From: Paracidobacterium acidisoli
GTDB lineage: Bacteria; Acidobacteriota; Terriglobia; Terriglobales; Acidobacteriaceae
Length of the DNA: 64,000 bases
Assembly: GCF_003428625.2 (NCBI RefSeq)
Contig: NZ_QVQT02000001.1
Coordinates: 124,001 to 188,000 of the forward strand
Reading direction: 5' to 3'
Numbering within the stretch: the first letter of the stretch is position 1; every line of letters starts with the position of its first letter. Under the pieces are notes generated by a model that had not been told where the DNA came from, ran no database searches, and saw only the letters and a list, made by a program, of their open reading frames with translations. A program made the position numbers and the translations under genes. Positions 8,169 through 16,003 of the stretch are shown here, one piece after another.

Positions 8169-9437
8169 ATGCCTGCTCCCAAGCCCCTCGGCACACTTCT
8201 CAACGCTCCCGATTACGCAGAGCGCGTCAACCTCATCAAGAAAATCAAAACCGCTGCGGGATGGCGTTTCGCTCCTGTCGTCCCTGAAGCGAACGGCAGA
8301 CTCAAGGACCGTGTGCGCGTCAACGGCCAGATCGAGACGCACCCGGAAGGCGCGTACTACATCGAGTGGCGCGTCGGCGGTCGCAAAGGTCACCGCTATC
8401 GCACTCCCGTGGCCAGAGAAGAGGCCATCGACGCCGCACGTCATAAGGCTCTCGAATTAGCCGCAATCCGGGATGGTCTCATCGCCGCTCCCGAGCCGCC
8501 GCCTGCGGCCTCCGACAAGACCCTTATCGGGGATGCCATCGATGACTATCTGAAGTACGTCAAGATGCAGCGCAAGGCGCGCACCTGGCTCACCTACCGC
8601 TACACCCTCGACACCCTGCTCCGTGCCTCCTACAAGCGCAAGTTCGTCGAAGACGCAACGCGCGATGATGTCCTCGACTTCATGACCTACTGCTATGAGA
8701 AGGGTCTGGGCGCTCGCACGGTCTACGACAAGGTCGTGACCGTGTTGCAGCTCTTCAAGAAGCACGGTCGCAGCGGTCTGATGGAAAAGGGCGACTGGCC
8801 CAAGTACGTCGAGACCATCCGGCCGATCTACGAACCGGAAGAGATGACGCCCATGTTCGAGATTGCGACCGTGGACGAAGCCGACCTGCTCAAGTTCATC
8901 CTTGGTTCCGGCTACCGCGACCAGGAGATACGGTACATCGAGTACGTCGATCTCGACTTCCGTCATGACCTCGCCCGTGTCACGGCGAAGCCGAAGTGGG
9001 ACTTCACGCCGAAGAACTGGGAGGAGCGTGTCGTGCCCCTTCCCCATGCGCTCATGCAGCGCTTGCAGAAGCGCAAGGAGCGCAAGAATGCGCGGCCTCA
9101 TGATCTCGTCTTCGGCAACACCAGAGGCAATCCCGATAGCGAGATGGACATGGTGGTCAAGCGGCTTGCCGAACGCGCCGGTCTCAACTGCGGTCACTGC
9201 GTTACCGAGCATGGCAACAAGTGCGCCGAAGGCCCCTACTGCATGAACTTCTTCCTGCATAAGTTCCGGCACACCTTTGCGACCAACCATCTTCGCGACG
9301 GCGTAGACATCCGAACCGTGCAGGCATGGATGGGACATCGCGATATCAAGTCCACGATGGTGTACCTCAAGGGCATACGGTCGAAGGACGCGGCGCACAA
9401 GGTCAACAACGGCGAACTGGCCGGGCTGGTAGCCTAG
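8169..9437 (+). CDS. int: Tyrosine recombinase / ICE integrase
   Basis: 422 aa. An N-terminal DNA-binding segment leads to a SAM-like core-binding domain (about 120-215) and a C-terminal catalytic domain with the expected residues: R250 in 'GSGYRDQE', H364 and R367 in 'HKFRHTF', H390 in 'WMGH' and nucleophile Y399 in 'STMVYL'. A four-cysteine cluster (C341, C344, C352, C358) sits just before the HxxR box and may bind zinc. ATG 8169 is preceded by AGAGGAGG. The gene points away from attL and is closed by a strong terminator. It should catalyse integration into, and excision from, the tRNA-Asp gene. Confidence 0.95.
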   Translation: MPAPKPLGTLLNAPDYAERVNLIKKIKTAAGWRFAPVVPEANGRLKDRVRVNGQIETHPEGAYYIEWRVGGRKGHRYRTPVAREEAIDAARHKALELAAIRDGLIAAPEPPPAASDKTLIGDAIDDYLKYVKMQRKARTWLTYRYTLDTLLRASYKRKFVEDATRDDVLDFMTYCYEKGLGARTVYDKVVTVLQLFKKHGRSGLMEKGDWPKYVETIRPIYEPEEMTPMFEIATVDEADLLKFILGSGYRDQEIRYIEYVDLDFRHDLARVTAKPKWDFTPKNWEERVVPLPHALMQRLQKRKERKNARPHDLVFGNTRGNPDSEMDMVVKRLAERAGLNCGHCVTEHGNKCAEGPYCMNFFLHKFRHTFATNHLRDGVDIRTVQAWMGHRDIKSTMVYLKGIRSKDAAHKVNNGELAGLVA

Positions 9438-9443
9438 TCATCG

Positions 9444-9476
9444 AAAAGAGCCACCCTTACGGGTGGCTCTTTTCTT
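9444..9476 (+). terminator. Rho-independent terminator of int
   Basis: Near-perfect hairpin: AAAAGAGCCACCC at 9444-9456, four-base loop, GGGTGGCTCTTTT from 9461, ending in a T-rich tract. It lies 7 bp after the integrase stop. Confidence 0.9.
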
Positions 9477-9515
9477 GTTTTAGGTCAGCAGGCGAAGTAT
9501 TGCAAAAAAGGTATA

Positions 9516-9848
9516 ATGGTTATGGCGGGTTGGTCGGTGCAGTTTTTGGATGAAGGGGTGAAGGCTTCTCTCGATGCGCTTCCCTTGGACATCCGGGCAA
9601 GTTTCCAGCGGATAGTCGAGTTGATCCAGGCGCACGGACTAGAGCGGGTTCGTGAGCCTTACGTGAAGCATCTTGAAGGCTCGTTGTGGGAGATGCGGAT
9701 GAAGGGCAAGAGTGGCATCGCACGCGCCTGCTATGTCACTGCGGTTGGAAAGCGAATCGTGGTGGTGCATGTCTTCGTGAAGAAGACACAGAAGACGCCA
9801 AGGCGAGAGTTGGCACTGGCCTTGAAACGAGCGAAGGAGGTTGAATGA
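9516..9848 (+). CDS. HigB/Gp49-like RelE-superfamily toxin
   Basis: 110 aa. The pattern 'VREPYVKHLEGSLWEMR', then 'RACYVTAVGKRIVVVHVFVKKTQKTP' and a C-terminal 'ALKRAKE' helix is that of phage-derived Gp49-like/HigB toxins, which are ribosome-dependent or free mRNA endonucleases. It overlaps the next gene by four bases (ATGA), a classic toxin-first pair. ATG 9516 and ATG 9522 are both possible starts. The pair probably stabilises the ICE. Confidence 0.88.
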   Translation: MVMAGWSVQFLDEGVKASLDALPLDIRASFQRIVELIQAHGLERVREPYVKHLEGSLWEMRMKGKSGIARACYVTAVGKRIVVVHVFVKKTQKTPRRELALALKRAKEVE

Positions 9849-10159
9849 AGCGCAAGATGATTCCGGCGGAAGAATCGTTCCGTGAGTGGAAGAAAGATCC
9901 ATCGTTCGTTGCCGCTTACGATGCACTGGAGAACGAGTTTGCCCTTGCCTCTGCTTTGATCGAAGCGCGAAGCAAAGCCGATATGACGCAAGAAGAGGTT
10001 GCTGCTGCTATGGGGACCACGCAGGCTGTAGTCGCCCGGCTGGAGAGCGGTAAAGTGTTACCGTCAACTCGCACGCTGGAGCGCTTCGCGCGTGCAACGC
10101 GCTCTCGGCTCCGTATCACCTTTGAATCCCAAAACGAGCCTGCGGCAGTTAAACGCTGA
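9845..10159 (+). CDS. HigA-type XRE antitoxin
   Basis: 104 aa. A helix-turn-helix of the Cro/C1 type at about residues 35-90 ('ADMTQEEVAAAMGTTQAVVA', 'RLESGKVLPSTRTLERFARA') is preceded by an N-terminal helix with 'FREWKKDPSFVAAYDALENEF', typical of HigA antitoxins paired with Gp49-like toxins. It is translationally coupled to the toxin by ATGA overlap. Expected role: neutralise the toxin and repress the pair's promoter. Confidence 0.9.
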   Translation: MKRKMIPAEESFREWKKDPSFVAAYDALENEFALASALIEARSKADMTQEEVAAAMGTTQAVVARLESGKVLPSTRTLERFARATRSRLRITFESQNEPAAVKR

Positions 10160-10223
10160 TGTGAACGATGCTGCAAAGACGGCAGTTCTTCAGATTGCCC
10201 GTATTGAAGCAAGGAGCGAAGCG

Positions 10224-10415
10224 ATGGCAGACCGAAAGAAATACAAGAGTGATGCTTTTGAGGCGATACACACGAACGTCGCCGCAATGTACAGGATTGG
10301 AACCATTGATGAGGCGACAATGCGGAGTTTCGACGAATCATGTCTCGTCGATCCCTCGTCGCAAGAACGTGCCAATGCCAGCGAGTCTCAGCCGCTTCGC
10401 GGCAGTTTGAAGTGA
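10224..10415 (+). pseudogene. Truncated second HigA-like antitoxin
   Basis: From ATG 10224 (AAGGAG seven bases upstream) the product starts 'KKYKSDAFEAIHTNVAAMYR' and 'GTIDEATMRSFDESCL'. This is the conserved N-terminus of COG2944-type antitoxin regulators, which normally continue into an XRE helix-turn-helix domain. Here the frame runs into unrelated sequence and stops after 63 codons. A second frame just after the break reads 'RKNVPMPASLSRFAAV', faintly like the missing HTH, which would suggest a frameshift followed by decay. It is therefore probably inactive as a DNA-binding protein. Confidence 0.6.
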
Positions 10416-10454
10416 CCCGGAAGATGATGTTTACGATGCACTCTGATTTCCGCC

Positions 10455-10751
10455 CTACGCGATGCGCTGGCCTGCATTGCGGGAAGCACTCACCCGCGTA
10501 GGGGGCTTCCTCGCGGCGTCATCGAGGCCGTATCTCAGCCGTAACCATTTCGCTACTTCCTGCGGGTCAAACCGAACCGCTCCCCCCACGTGGAAACTTG
10601 GCAAGGAACCACGGGCAGCCATGCGATAGATGTGTTTGTCGTCCACGCCAAGCAGCTCGCAAAGTTCAGCAACCTTCATGGCACCGCTTCTCGCTTCGAG
10701 CTTTTCAATGAGGTTCAAGCATCGCCCCCGAAGTACGACCTTTCCATACAT
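10455..10751 (-). CDS. Excisionase-like helix-turn-helix protein
   Basis: About 98 aa (start taken at ATG 10751; an earlier ATG at 10778 adds nine residues). The region 'MKVAELCELLGVDDKHIYRM' followed by 'GSLPSFHVGGAVRFDPQEV' is the MerR-like winged helix of excisionase-family proteins, including the Arg-Phe wing and the 'W.R' recognition end. Placed near the integrase but on the opposite strand and reading toward it, it is the best candidate for the ICE recombination directionality factor. It could instead be a transcriptional regulator. Confidence 0.8.
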   Translation of the reverse strand: MYGKVVLRGRCLNLIEKLEARSGAMKVAELCELLGVDDKHIYRMAARGSLPSFHVGGAVRFDPQEVAKWLRLRYGLDDAARKPPTRVSASRNAGQRIA

Positions 10752-10772
10752 TCCTATTGATCCAGCGGGACT

Positions 10773-10813
10773 GTCCAATACTTCTAAGAGATGGGGTCAT
10801 CTGTTTCGAGATG
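10773..10813 (+). repeat. Inverted repeat flanking lysR, left copy
   Basis: About 41 bp that reappear in inverted orientation at 11996-12037. The first 13 bases (GTCCAATACTTCT) are identical to the reverse complement of 12025-12037, and most of the following 28 match. The two copies bracket the LysR gene. Confidence 0.7.
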
Positions 10814-10822
10814 GCCCCATCT
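10789..10822. promoter_or_regulatory. 34-bp palindrome upstream of lysR
   Basis: Fourteen-base arms (10789-10802 and 10809-10822) pair with one mismatch around a 6-nt centre, GTTTCG. The symmetry and the position between the divergent xis-like and lysR genes suggest an operator, perhaps for the LysR protein or the HTH protein. Confidence 0.6.
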
Positions 10823-10853
10823 GTTTTGGTGATGAGGCATCCGCCAGAGCGAT

Positions 10854-10882
10854 GGTTGACGTTTTGATTCCCCTTGGTTGAC
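10854..10882 (+). promoter_or_regulatory. GGTTGAC direct repeat ahead of lysR
   Basis: GGTTGAC occurs at 10854-10860 and 10876-10882, each followed by a T-rich run, 22 bp (two helical turns) apart. Either could supply a TTGAC(A/G) -35 box for lysR; no good -10 is apparent. Confidence 0.3.
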
Positions 10883-10967
10883 AATTTTATTCCGGCATGT
10901 TTGCGTGCCCTCTTCGCTTCGTTGCCGGTAATCGCGGTCGCCCGCCTAGCCGAGCCACGAGGTCCGC

Positions 10968-11984
10968 ATGAACAACATTGACGATCATCTGGAATTCCGT
11001 CTCCTCAAATACTTTCTCGCAGTCGTAGAGGCAGGCACATTCACCGCCGCCGCCGCGAAACTTCACGTCGCACAGTCCGCAATCAGCACGCAGATCGGCA
11101 AGCTCGAAGACATGCTGAATGTGCAGCTTTTCGACCGCGAGCATGGCTACAAACTGACGGCGGAAGGCTTGATGATGAAGGTCTATGCGGAATCCAGCCT
11201 GAAGAGGCGCACGCTCTTCATACAAACCCTTCTCGCCATCCACTCAGCATCCTTACAACCGCTGCGATTGGGCTTCTCGTCCTTCGTTCTGAAGGGGCTA
11301 CTTCACTTTGTATCCGACACCTATAAAGAGCTATTGCCCGGCTGCGAGATGCTACCGGAGAGCGGCGATACCGTGGATATCCTGGAGAGACTTCGTGCCG
11401 GAGACCTGGACGCCGCACTGCTGACGTTGCCGGTCGCAGGCGACGACCTTGAAGTGCATGTTCTTGAGCGTGAGCGTTTGCTTGTGTGTATGAGAAACGA
11501 TGATCCGCTCGCAAGCTATGAGGCTGTTCCCGCTTCGGCCCTATCCGGAAAGATCAGTATTTTCACCTACCAGAAGTATCACCCGGCAGCTTACGAACGG
11601 CTGTTGGAGATGTTCAAAGAGGTTGGCATCACGCCTCGGCCATGCCAGCCAACGCAAAACATTGAACACGTGCAATGGATGGTAAAAGAGGGACATTGCT
11701 ACTCCCTGATTCGTGCAGGACGCACGTTGCAGAACGGTCTCGTTGTGAGGCCCATCGTTGGGGTCGACTGGACGGTCGATAGCGGATTGGTTCTGCGTGA
11801 AGGTCATGAGAATCCCGCTCTTGCATTCTTTGTCGAGGAGCTAGTCAATCCGCTCCGTCATGCATCAGATACTCCGGTGAAAAAGCCCGTGGCCTCGGTA
11901 GCAGCCACGGTTCAGCGAAAATCAAAATCTGGCGAGAAGACTGACGACCAAATGGGGCTCTTCAACATACATCACCGACCGTAG
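10968..11984 (+). CDS. LysR-family transcriptional regulator
   Basis: 338 aa. N-terminal winged HTH ('FLAVVEAGTFTAAAAKLHVA', 'QSAISTQIGKLEDML', 'LFDREHGYKLTAEG') and an effector-binding domain with two PBP-like subdomains. It lies directly ahead of the transfer operon (virB2 starts about 120 bp after its stop), and copies of one 41-bp element sit upstream of both lysR and the transfer operon. It is therefore the likely regulator of conjugation. The last 50 residues form a Lys/Ser-rich tail beyond the normal family end. Confidence 0.9.
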   Translation: MNNIDDHLEFRLLKYFLAVVEAGTFTAAAAKLHVAQSAISTQIGKLEDMLNVQLFDREHGYKLTAEGLMMKVYAESSLKRRTLFIQTLLAIHSASLQPLRLGFSSFVLKGLLHFVSDTYKELLPGCEMLPESGDTVDILERLRAGDLDAALLTLPVAGDDLEVHVLERERLLVCMRNDDPLASYEAVPASALSGKISIFTYQKYHPAAYERLLEMFKEVGITPRPCQPTQNIEHVQWMVKEGHCYSLIRAGRTLQNGLVVRPIVGVDWTVDSGLVLREGHENPALAFFVEELVNPLRHASDTPVKKPVASVAATVQRKSKSGEKTDDQMGLFNIHHRP

Positions 11985-11995
11985 TCATTCGTCCT

Positions 11996-12037
11996 CATCT
12001 CGCAAAGAGATGGCCCCATAACAAAGAAGTATTGGAC
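11996..12037 (-). repeat. Inverted repeat flanking lysR, right copy
   Basis: Inverted counterpart of 10773-10813, located between the lysR stop and virB2. It retains one arm of the upstream palindrome. It may carry the operator for the transfer operon. Confidence 0.65.
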
Positions 12038-12102
12038 GACTAGAAATTATCAGCACTAAGCTCCGGCATATTCCCGACTGAGACCAGTCGATGGAGGTGC
12101 CG

Positions 12103-12504
12103 ATGTCTTCCGTATGCAGTGTCGTCAATCCCCCTAACAAAGCCCACTCTCATTGCTCGTCTCGCAGACGGCGAGTGCAAATCATTTCTCGAAAACTTCT
12201 CCGTGCAGCGCACGTGATGGGACCGACGCTTGTCGCGCTCTCTATTGCGGGCGCTGCCAACGTTGCTCATGCCCAGGGAACGATGGACTTCTCCGGGGCG
12301 CAAACATTGATGACAACCTTCAAAACTTTTGCCATGTACGCCGGGGCTGTCATCTGCCTCGGAGGGCTGATTTTTGCGGGTATTCGCATGATGTCAGGAA
12401 GATTTCAGGACGCCATCCCCGGCCTCTTCGGAGCGCTTTTTGGGGCGGGAGTTCTGGGATGGGGTGCGGGCTGGATAGGCAGTTTAACAGGTCAATCCAT
12501 GTGA
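12103..12504 (+). CDS. virB2: VirB2/TrbC-like pilin
   Basis: 133 aa from ATG 12103, which has GGAGGTG just upstream (ATG 12091 in the same frame lacks such a site). A long basic leader ends in a cleavable signal ('SIAGAANVAHAQG'), and two hydrophobic helices follow around 'AMYAGAVICLGGLIFAGI' and 'GLFGALFGAGVLGWGAGWI'. This is the standard layout of the major conjugative pilin. First gene of the T4SS operon. Confidence 0.85.
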   Translation: MSSVCSVVNPPNKAHSHCSSRRRRVQIISRKLLRAAHVMGPTLVALSIAGAANVAHAQGTMDFSGAQTLMTTFKTFAMYAGAVICLGGLIFAGIRMMSGRFQDAIPGLFGALFGAGVLGWGAGWIGSLTGQSM

Positions 12505-12516
12505 GGTGCTGCACCC

Positions 12517-12780
12517 ATGACCAAGCGGGGAGAGCCGTTACCGATCAATCAAGCGCTGAATCGACCGAGAGCCAAGCTAGGTCTCGATCTTACAGCATGG
12601 ATGGCGATTGTCTTCGTCTGCGTAGCGGTTTTCCTCGTTGGGTTTCGCCTGCTGGCCATGCTCGCGTTTCCAACGCTTGCAGTCTGCGCATGGCTCATCG
12701 TTCGCAAACACCCAAAGATGTTCCAACTATGGGGCCTGAGCCTCAACCAGAAGTCCTACTATGACCCGCGCAAATATTGA
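12517..12780 (+). CDS. virB3: VirB3/TrbD-like T4SS inner-membrane protein
   Basis: 87 aa with an N-terminal amphipathic stretch ('PINQALNRPRAKLGLDLTAW') and paired hydrophobic segments, then 'P.MFQLWGLSLNQKSYYDP' at the C terminus, typical of VirB3. It overlaps the next gene by 20 bp, consistent with the tight VirB3-VirB4 coupling found in many T4SSs. Confidence 0.82.
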   Translation: MTKRGEPLPINQALNRPRAKLGLDLTAWMAIVFVCVAVFLVGFRLLAMLAFPTLAVCAWLIVRKHPKMFQLWGLSLNQKSYYDPRKY

Positions 12781-15130
12781 GCAAGCCAAATTCGTTCCGT
12801 GGTTCGCAAAGGCCGGAGCCGCGTGCTCGATTGTGCCAATCTCGCGCTTCATCGGCCCCAGCATCTTTGCGCTTAAAGGTGGCGGCTACGGATGTCTCTT
12901 TGCTCTGACCGGCATCGACGAAGAAGGCTTGACGGACCAGGAGCTGGAATCGCGGATGCGGTCGATTGAAGGAGCATTGCGTGGACTTCCCGAAGGCTCG
13001 TGCCTCTACCAGTACACCCGCATCATGTCCGGCTATGACCTTCCTCGTCAGAAGACCTACAGCAATCCCGTCACGCAGGTCTTCGTGGATGACCGGTTGA
13101 CCTTCCTTGAGAAGACAGCAGGGTTCCGCCGGATTGATCTTCACTGGTGCCTCACGCTGGAGCCGCCCAAGCTGAAAGCATTCGAGCGCAAGCCGCAGGA
13201 ACACTCCGCCGATACGTCGCGGATGCTGGCGGAGCTACAGAAGTCGGCAACGATTCTGGAGAATCATCTGGGCGGTCTGTTGGGACTTCGATTGCTCGAC
13301 AAACCGGCTACGTTCCAGTTCTTTTCCCACTTGTTCAATCTTGAAGAATGGGCCACGCAGTCGCAGCTCCGTGAGGATACCGGAGTAGACCGGCAGATCG
13401 TCAGCAATCCGATTGCATGGCACAGCGATCATCTCCGCGTCGGTAGACGCTACGTGCAGATGTTCTCGCTCAAGACAACGCCGGAGGCATCGAGGCCATG
13501 CCTCTTCTCCGGCCTGCTGACGCTCGATTGCGATAGCGTGTTGTGCTCGACATGGCGGCCCAAGTCCACCGCGGCGGCGCGGAGCGAGATCGACGCTCAA
13601 GAGAAGTTCATCTCGTTTTTCAAAGTGGGCGTGTTGACTCGCGTGATGAGTGGACGTGACACGGCCTCACTTGAGACGGGTGCGGGCGCGAAGGCCGCCA
13701 ACAGCAGCGTCGATGATTTGAGCGTAGTCATCCGTGAGCTGGATAAGAAGGCGCAGGGCGAATATTCGTTGCGCTTGTTGCTTGCCGCAGACAGCGTGGA
13801 GCTACTACGCGATACCGCGCCCACCGTGCATCGGATCTTCGTCGATGCACGCGCTCAGGTGATCGAGGAAACGCTTGGCAATCTCTGTGCGTTCTACGCC
13901 ATGTTTCCCGGCAATGGAAAGTTCAACGTCTTTCCGATGTGGCTGTCCGAGGAACACCATGCGCGGCTCTCCTCTGTATTCGCACCGCACATTGGCCATC
14001 CGCTATCAGAAGACTTGGACTCTGAGTATCTGAACGTCTTCGAGACACGCACACGCACTCCCTTCTTTCAGGATGTGTACGTGGATGGTGTGCGCGTCAT
14101 GCTCATCATCGGGCCTCCTGGCGCGGGTAAGAGCGTGATGGGAAATGCGACCGTCGCATTGGAACAGAAGTACGGCGGCTTTACTTATATCTTCGATATC
14201 GGCGGCAGCTATGAGAGCGTGGTCGAGTTGTACGGTGGTCGCGTTGACCGTATAGGCAAAGACGGCCCCCGAGTTGCATTGTTTGCTCTGGAGCCAACGG
14301 AAAGCAACATCAAGTTCCTGTACAGCTTCATCAAGCTGCTGTTGACGAACGGCGGCGCGGAGCTGGAGCCCGAAGACGACGATGTGATCCACAAAGCCGT
14401 ACAGGACATCTACCTGCTCGACCCGGAAAATCGTCGCCTCTCCAATCTCTTTCTGCCGAAGAAGCTCGACCGCTACCTCTCGAAGTGGGTTGGGAGAGGC
14501 GTGTACAGCGCCATCTTCGACAACGTAGAAGACAATCTCTCGTTGTCCCGCGTGCAGTGCTTCGACTTTCAGGGCGTCAACAACGCACAGAACGCAGATC
14601 TCATTGAGCCGCTGATGGTGTGGCTGCTACGCCGCATCAATGACGTTCTCTATGACCCCACGAATCTCGGCGTCCCCAAGCACATCCTCATCGAAGAAAT
14701 CTTCAGTTCGATGAAAAATCGCCAGTTGCTCGAAGGTGCTCTCGCTTCCATCAAGACCGTTCGCAAGAACCTTGGGGGCGTCACCATGATTGGTCAATCG
14801 GCGGAAGACCTTGGAGAGAACGCCGACAGCATCGTGAATTCCTGCACATCCTTCCTCTTCCTGAAGGACGCGACGTTCAACCGCAAGCGGTACGCGGAAC
14901 TGTTCAAGATGACCGAGCAGCAGCTTGCTCTCTTCGAGAGCTTGCAGGACCGCGAGGCCCTTTACATGCGCCGCGACGGCCTCACCAAAGTTATCAAGAT
15001 GAATCTTGATAGTCGCAGCTATGCGACGTTCTCGACCAAACCAAAAGATCGCGTGCGCCGGTCGAAGCTCATTGCCAAGTATGGACTCACCGAGGGCATT
15101 ACACGGTTCGCCCAGGGCGAGTCTGCCTAA
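12761..15130 (+). CDS. virB4: VirB4/TrbE T4SS ATPase
   Basis: 789 aa, the usual VirB4 length. N-terminal CagE/TrbE domain, then a RecA-like ATPase domain with Walker A 'GPPGAGKS' at residues 451-458, Walker B around 'HILIEEIFSS' near 640 and the motif 'GGVTMIGQSAEDLG' near 675. It powers pilus assembly and substrate transfer at the inner membrane. Confidence 0.95.
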   Translation: MTRANIEQAKFVPWFAKAGAACSIVPISRFIGPSIFALKGGGYGCLFALTGIDEEGLTDQELESRMRSIEGALRGLPEGSCLYQYTRIMSGYDLPRQKTYSNPVTQVFVDDRLTFLEKTAGFRRIDLHWCLTLEPPKLKAFERKPQEHSADTSRMLAELQKSATILENHLGGLLGLRLLDKPATFQFFSHLFNLEEWATQSQLREDTGVDRQIVSNPIAWHSDHLRVGRRYVQMFSLKTTPEASRPCLFSGLLTLDCDSVLCSTWRPKSTAAARSEIDAQEKFISFFKVGVLTRVMSGRDTASLETGAGAKAANSSVDDLSVVIRELDKKAQGEYSLRLLLAADSVELLRDTAPTVHRIFVDARAQVIEETLGNLCAFYAMFPGNGKFNVFPMWLSEEHHARLSSVFAPHIGHPLSEDLDSEYLNVFETRTRTPFFQDVYVDGVRVMLIIGPPGAGKSVMGNATVALEQKYGGFTYIFDIGGSYESVVELYGGRVDRIGKDGPRVALFALEPTESNIKFLYSFIKLLLTNGGAELEPEDDDVIHKAVQDIYLLDPENRRLSNLFLPKKLDRYLSKWVGRGVYSAIFDNVEDNLSLSRVQCFDFQGVNNAQNADLIEPLMVWLLRRINDVLYDPTNLGVPKHILIEEIFSSMKNRQLLEGALASIKTVRKNLGGVTMIGQSAEDLGENADSIVNSCTSFLFLKDATFNRKRYAELFKMTEQQLALFESLQDREALYMRRDGLTKVIKMNLDSRSYATFSTKPKDRVRRSKLIAKYGLTEGITRFAQGESA

Positions 15131-15152
15131 CCGCCGAAAGGACCAGAGAGAA

Positions 15153-16001
15153 ATGAGACCACCCATCATCGTCGTCGTCACCTGTGGACTTGCATTGACT
15201 GCCACCACCGCCGTCGCCTCTGGCCCCGGTAGTCCCGACGCAACGAAGCACCTTCAGCCGAATGCGCCGCGCACCATCACCGTGTCCGAGGCGGACACGC
15301 CGCCTGTGGTTCGCGCCGGGTTACTGCAATCGACGTTGATCCTGCTCCCCGATCAGGAGAAGGTTGCGAACGTCTTTGCGGGGGACACAGTGGATTGGGT
15401 CTTCGATGGCGGTCACGTCGCCAGCCGCTTCATCAGCATCAAGCCGAAGGTTGCAGGAAGCACCACGGACGTTCATATCGTCTCTGACCATGGCAACGAG
15501 TACACCTTGCAGTTGCGTGAGGTTTCAGGTGACGACGATCCCCACTTCGATTCCAAAATCTTCATCGCCCCCGGCGACAAGGCCGCGAAAGACCGGCTGG
15601 CCGAACTGCCAGTCTTCGTGCCCGCTGCCGAGTTGGACAAGGTGAAGCAGGAAGCGGCAGCAGCCAAGGCTGCTCAGGCCGCCACATTGAAAGCCGAGCA
15701 GACGAAAGAGGAAGCGTATCGCAGCCAGTATCCCGGCTCGTTGCACTTTGACTACACCTGGGACAAGTCGAAGGGCAAAGAGCTTGGTTTGCAGGCGATA
15801 TGGCGCGACGACAGGTTCACCTATCTACGCGGACAATTTCAGGAAACGCCCGCTCTCTATGAAGTGAAGGACAAGAAGCCCTCGCTCATCAACTTCGATT
15901 TCTCGAATGGCCTTTACACCGTTCCGAAGGAGTTGGACAACGGCTATCTCGCCATTGGCAAACAGAAGGTCGAGTTTCATCGCACCCAGGAAGCGAGGTA
16001 G
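15153..16001 (+). CDS. virB9: VirB9/TrbG-like T4SS core protein
   Basis: 282 aa from ATG 15153, preceded by AAAGGACCAGAGAG. Signal peptide 'IIVVVTCGLALTATTAVASG', an N-terminal beta domain ('KVANVFAGDTVDWVFDGGHV', the CagX/VirB9 pattern 'F..GD...W'), an Ala/Lys-rich linker and a C-terminal beta-sandwich ('LGLQAIWRDDRFTYLRGQF'). It would form the outer-membrane ring with the VirB10-like protein, which starts 3 bp later. Confidence 0.82.
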   Translation: MRPPIIVVVTCGLALTATTAVASGPGSPDATKHLQPNAPRTITVSEADTPPVVRAGLLQSTLILLPDQEKVANVFAGDTVDWVFDGGHVASRFISIKPKVAGSTTDVHIVSDHGNEYTLQLREVSGDDDPHFDSKIFIAPGDKAAKDRLAELPVFVPAAELDKVKQEAAAAKAAQAATLKAEQTKEEAYRSQYPGSLHFDYTWDKSKGKELGLQAIWRDDRFTYLRGQFQETPALYEVKDKKPSLINFDFSNGLYTVPKELDNGYLAIGKQKVEFHRTQEAR

Positions 16002-16003
16002 TC

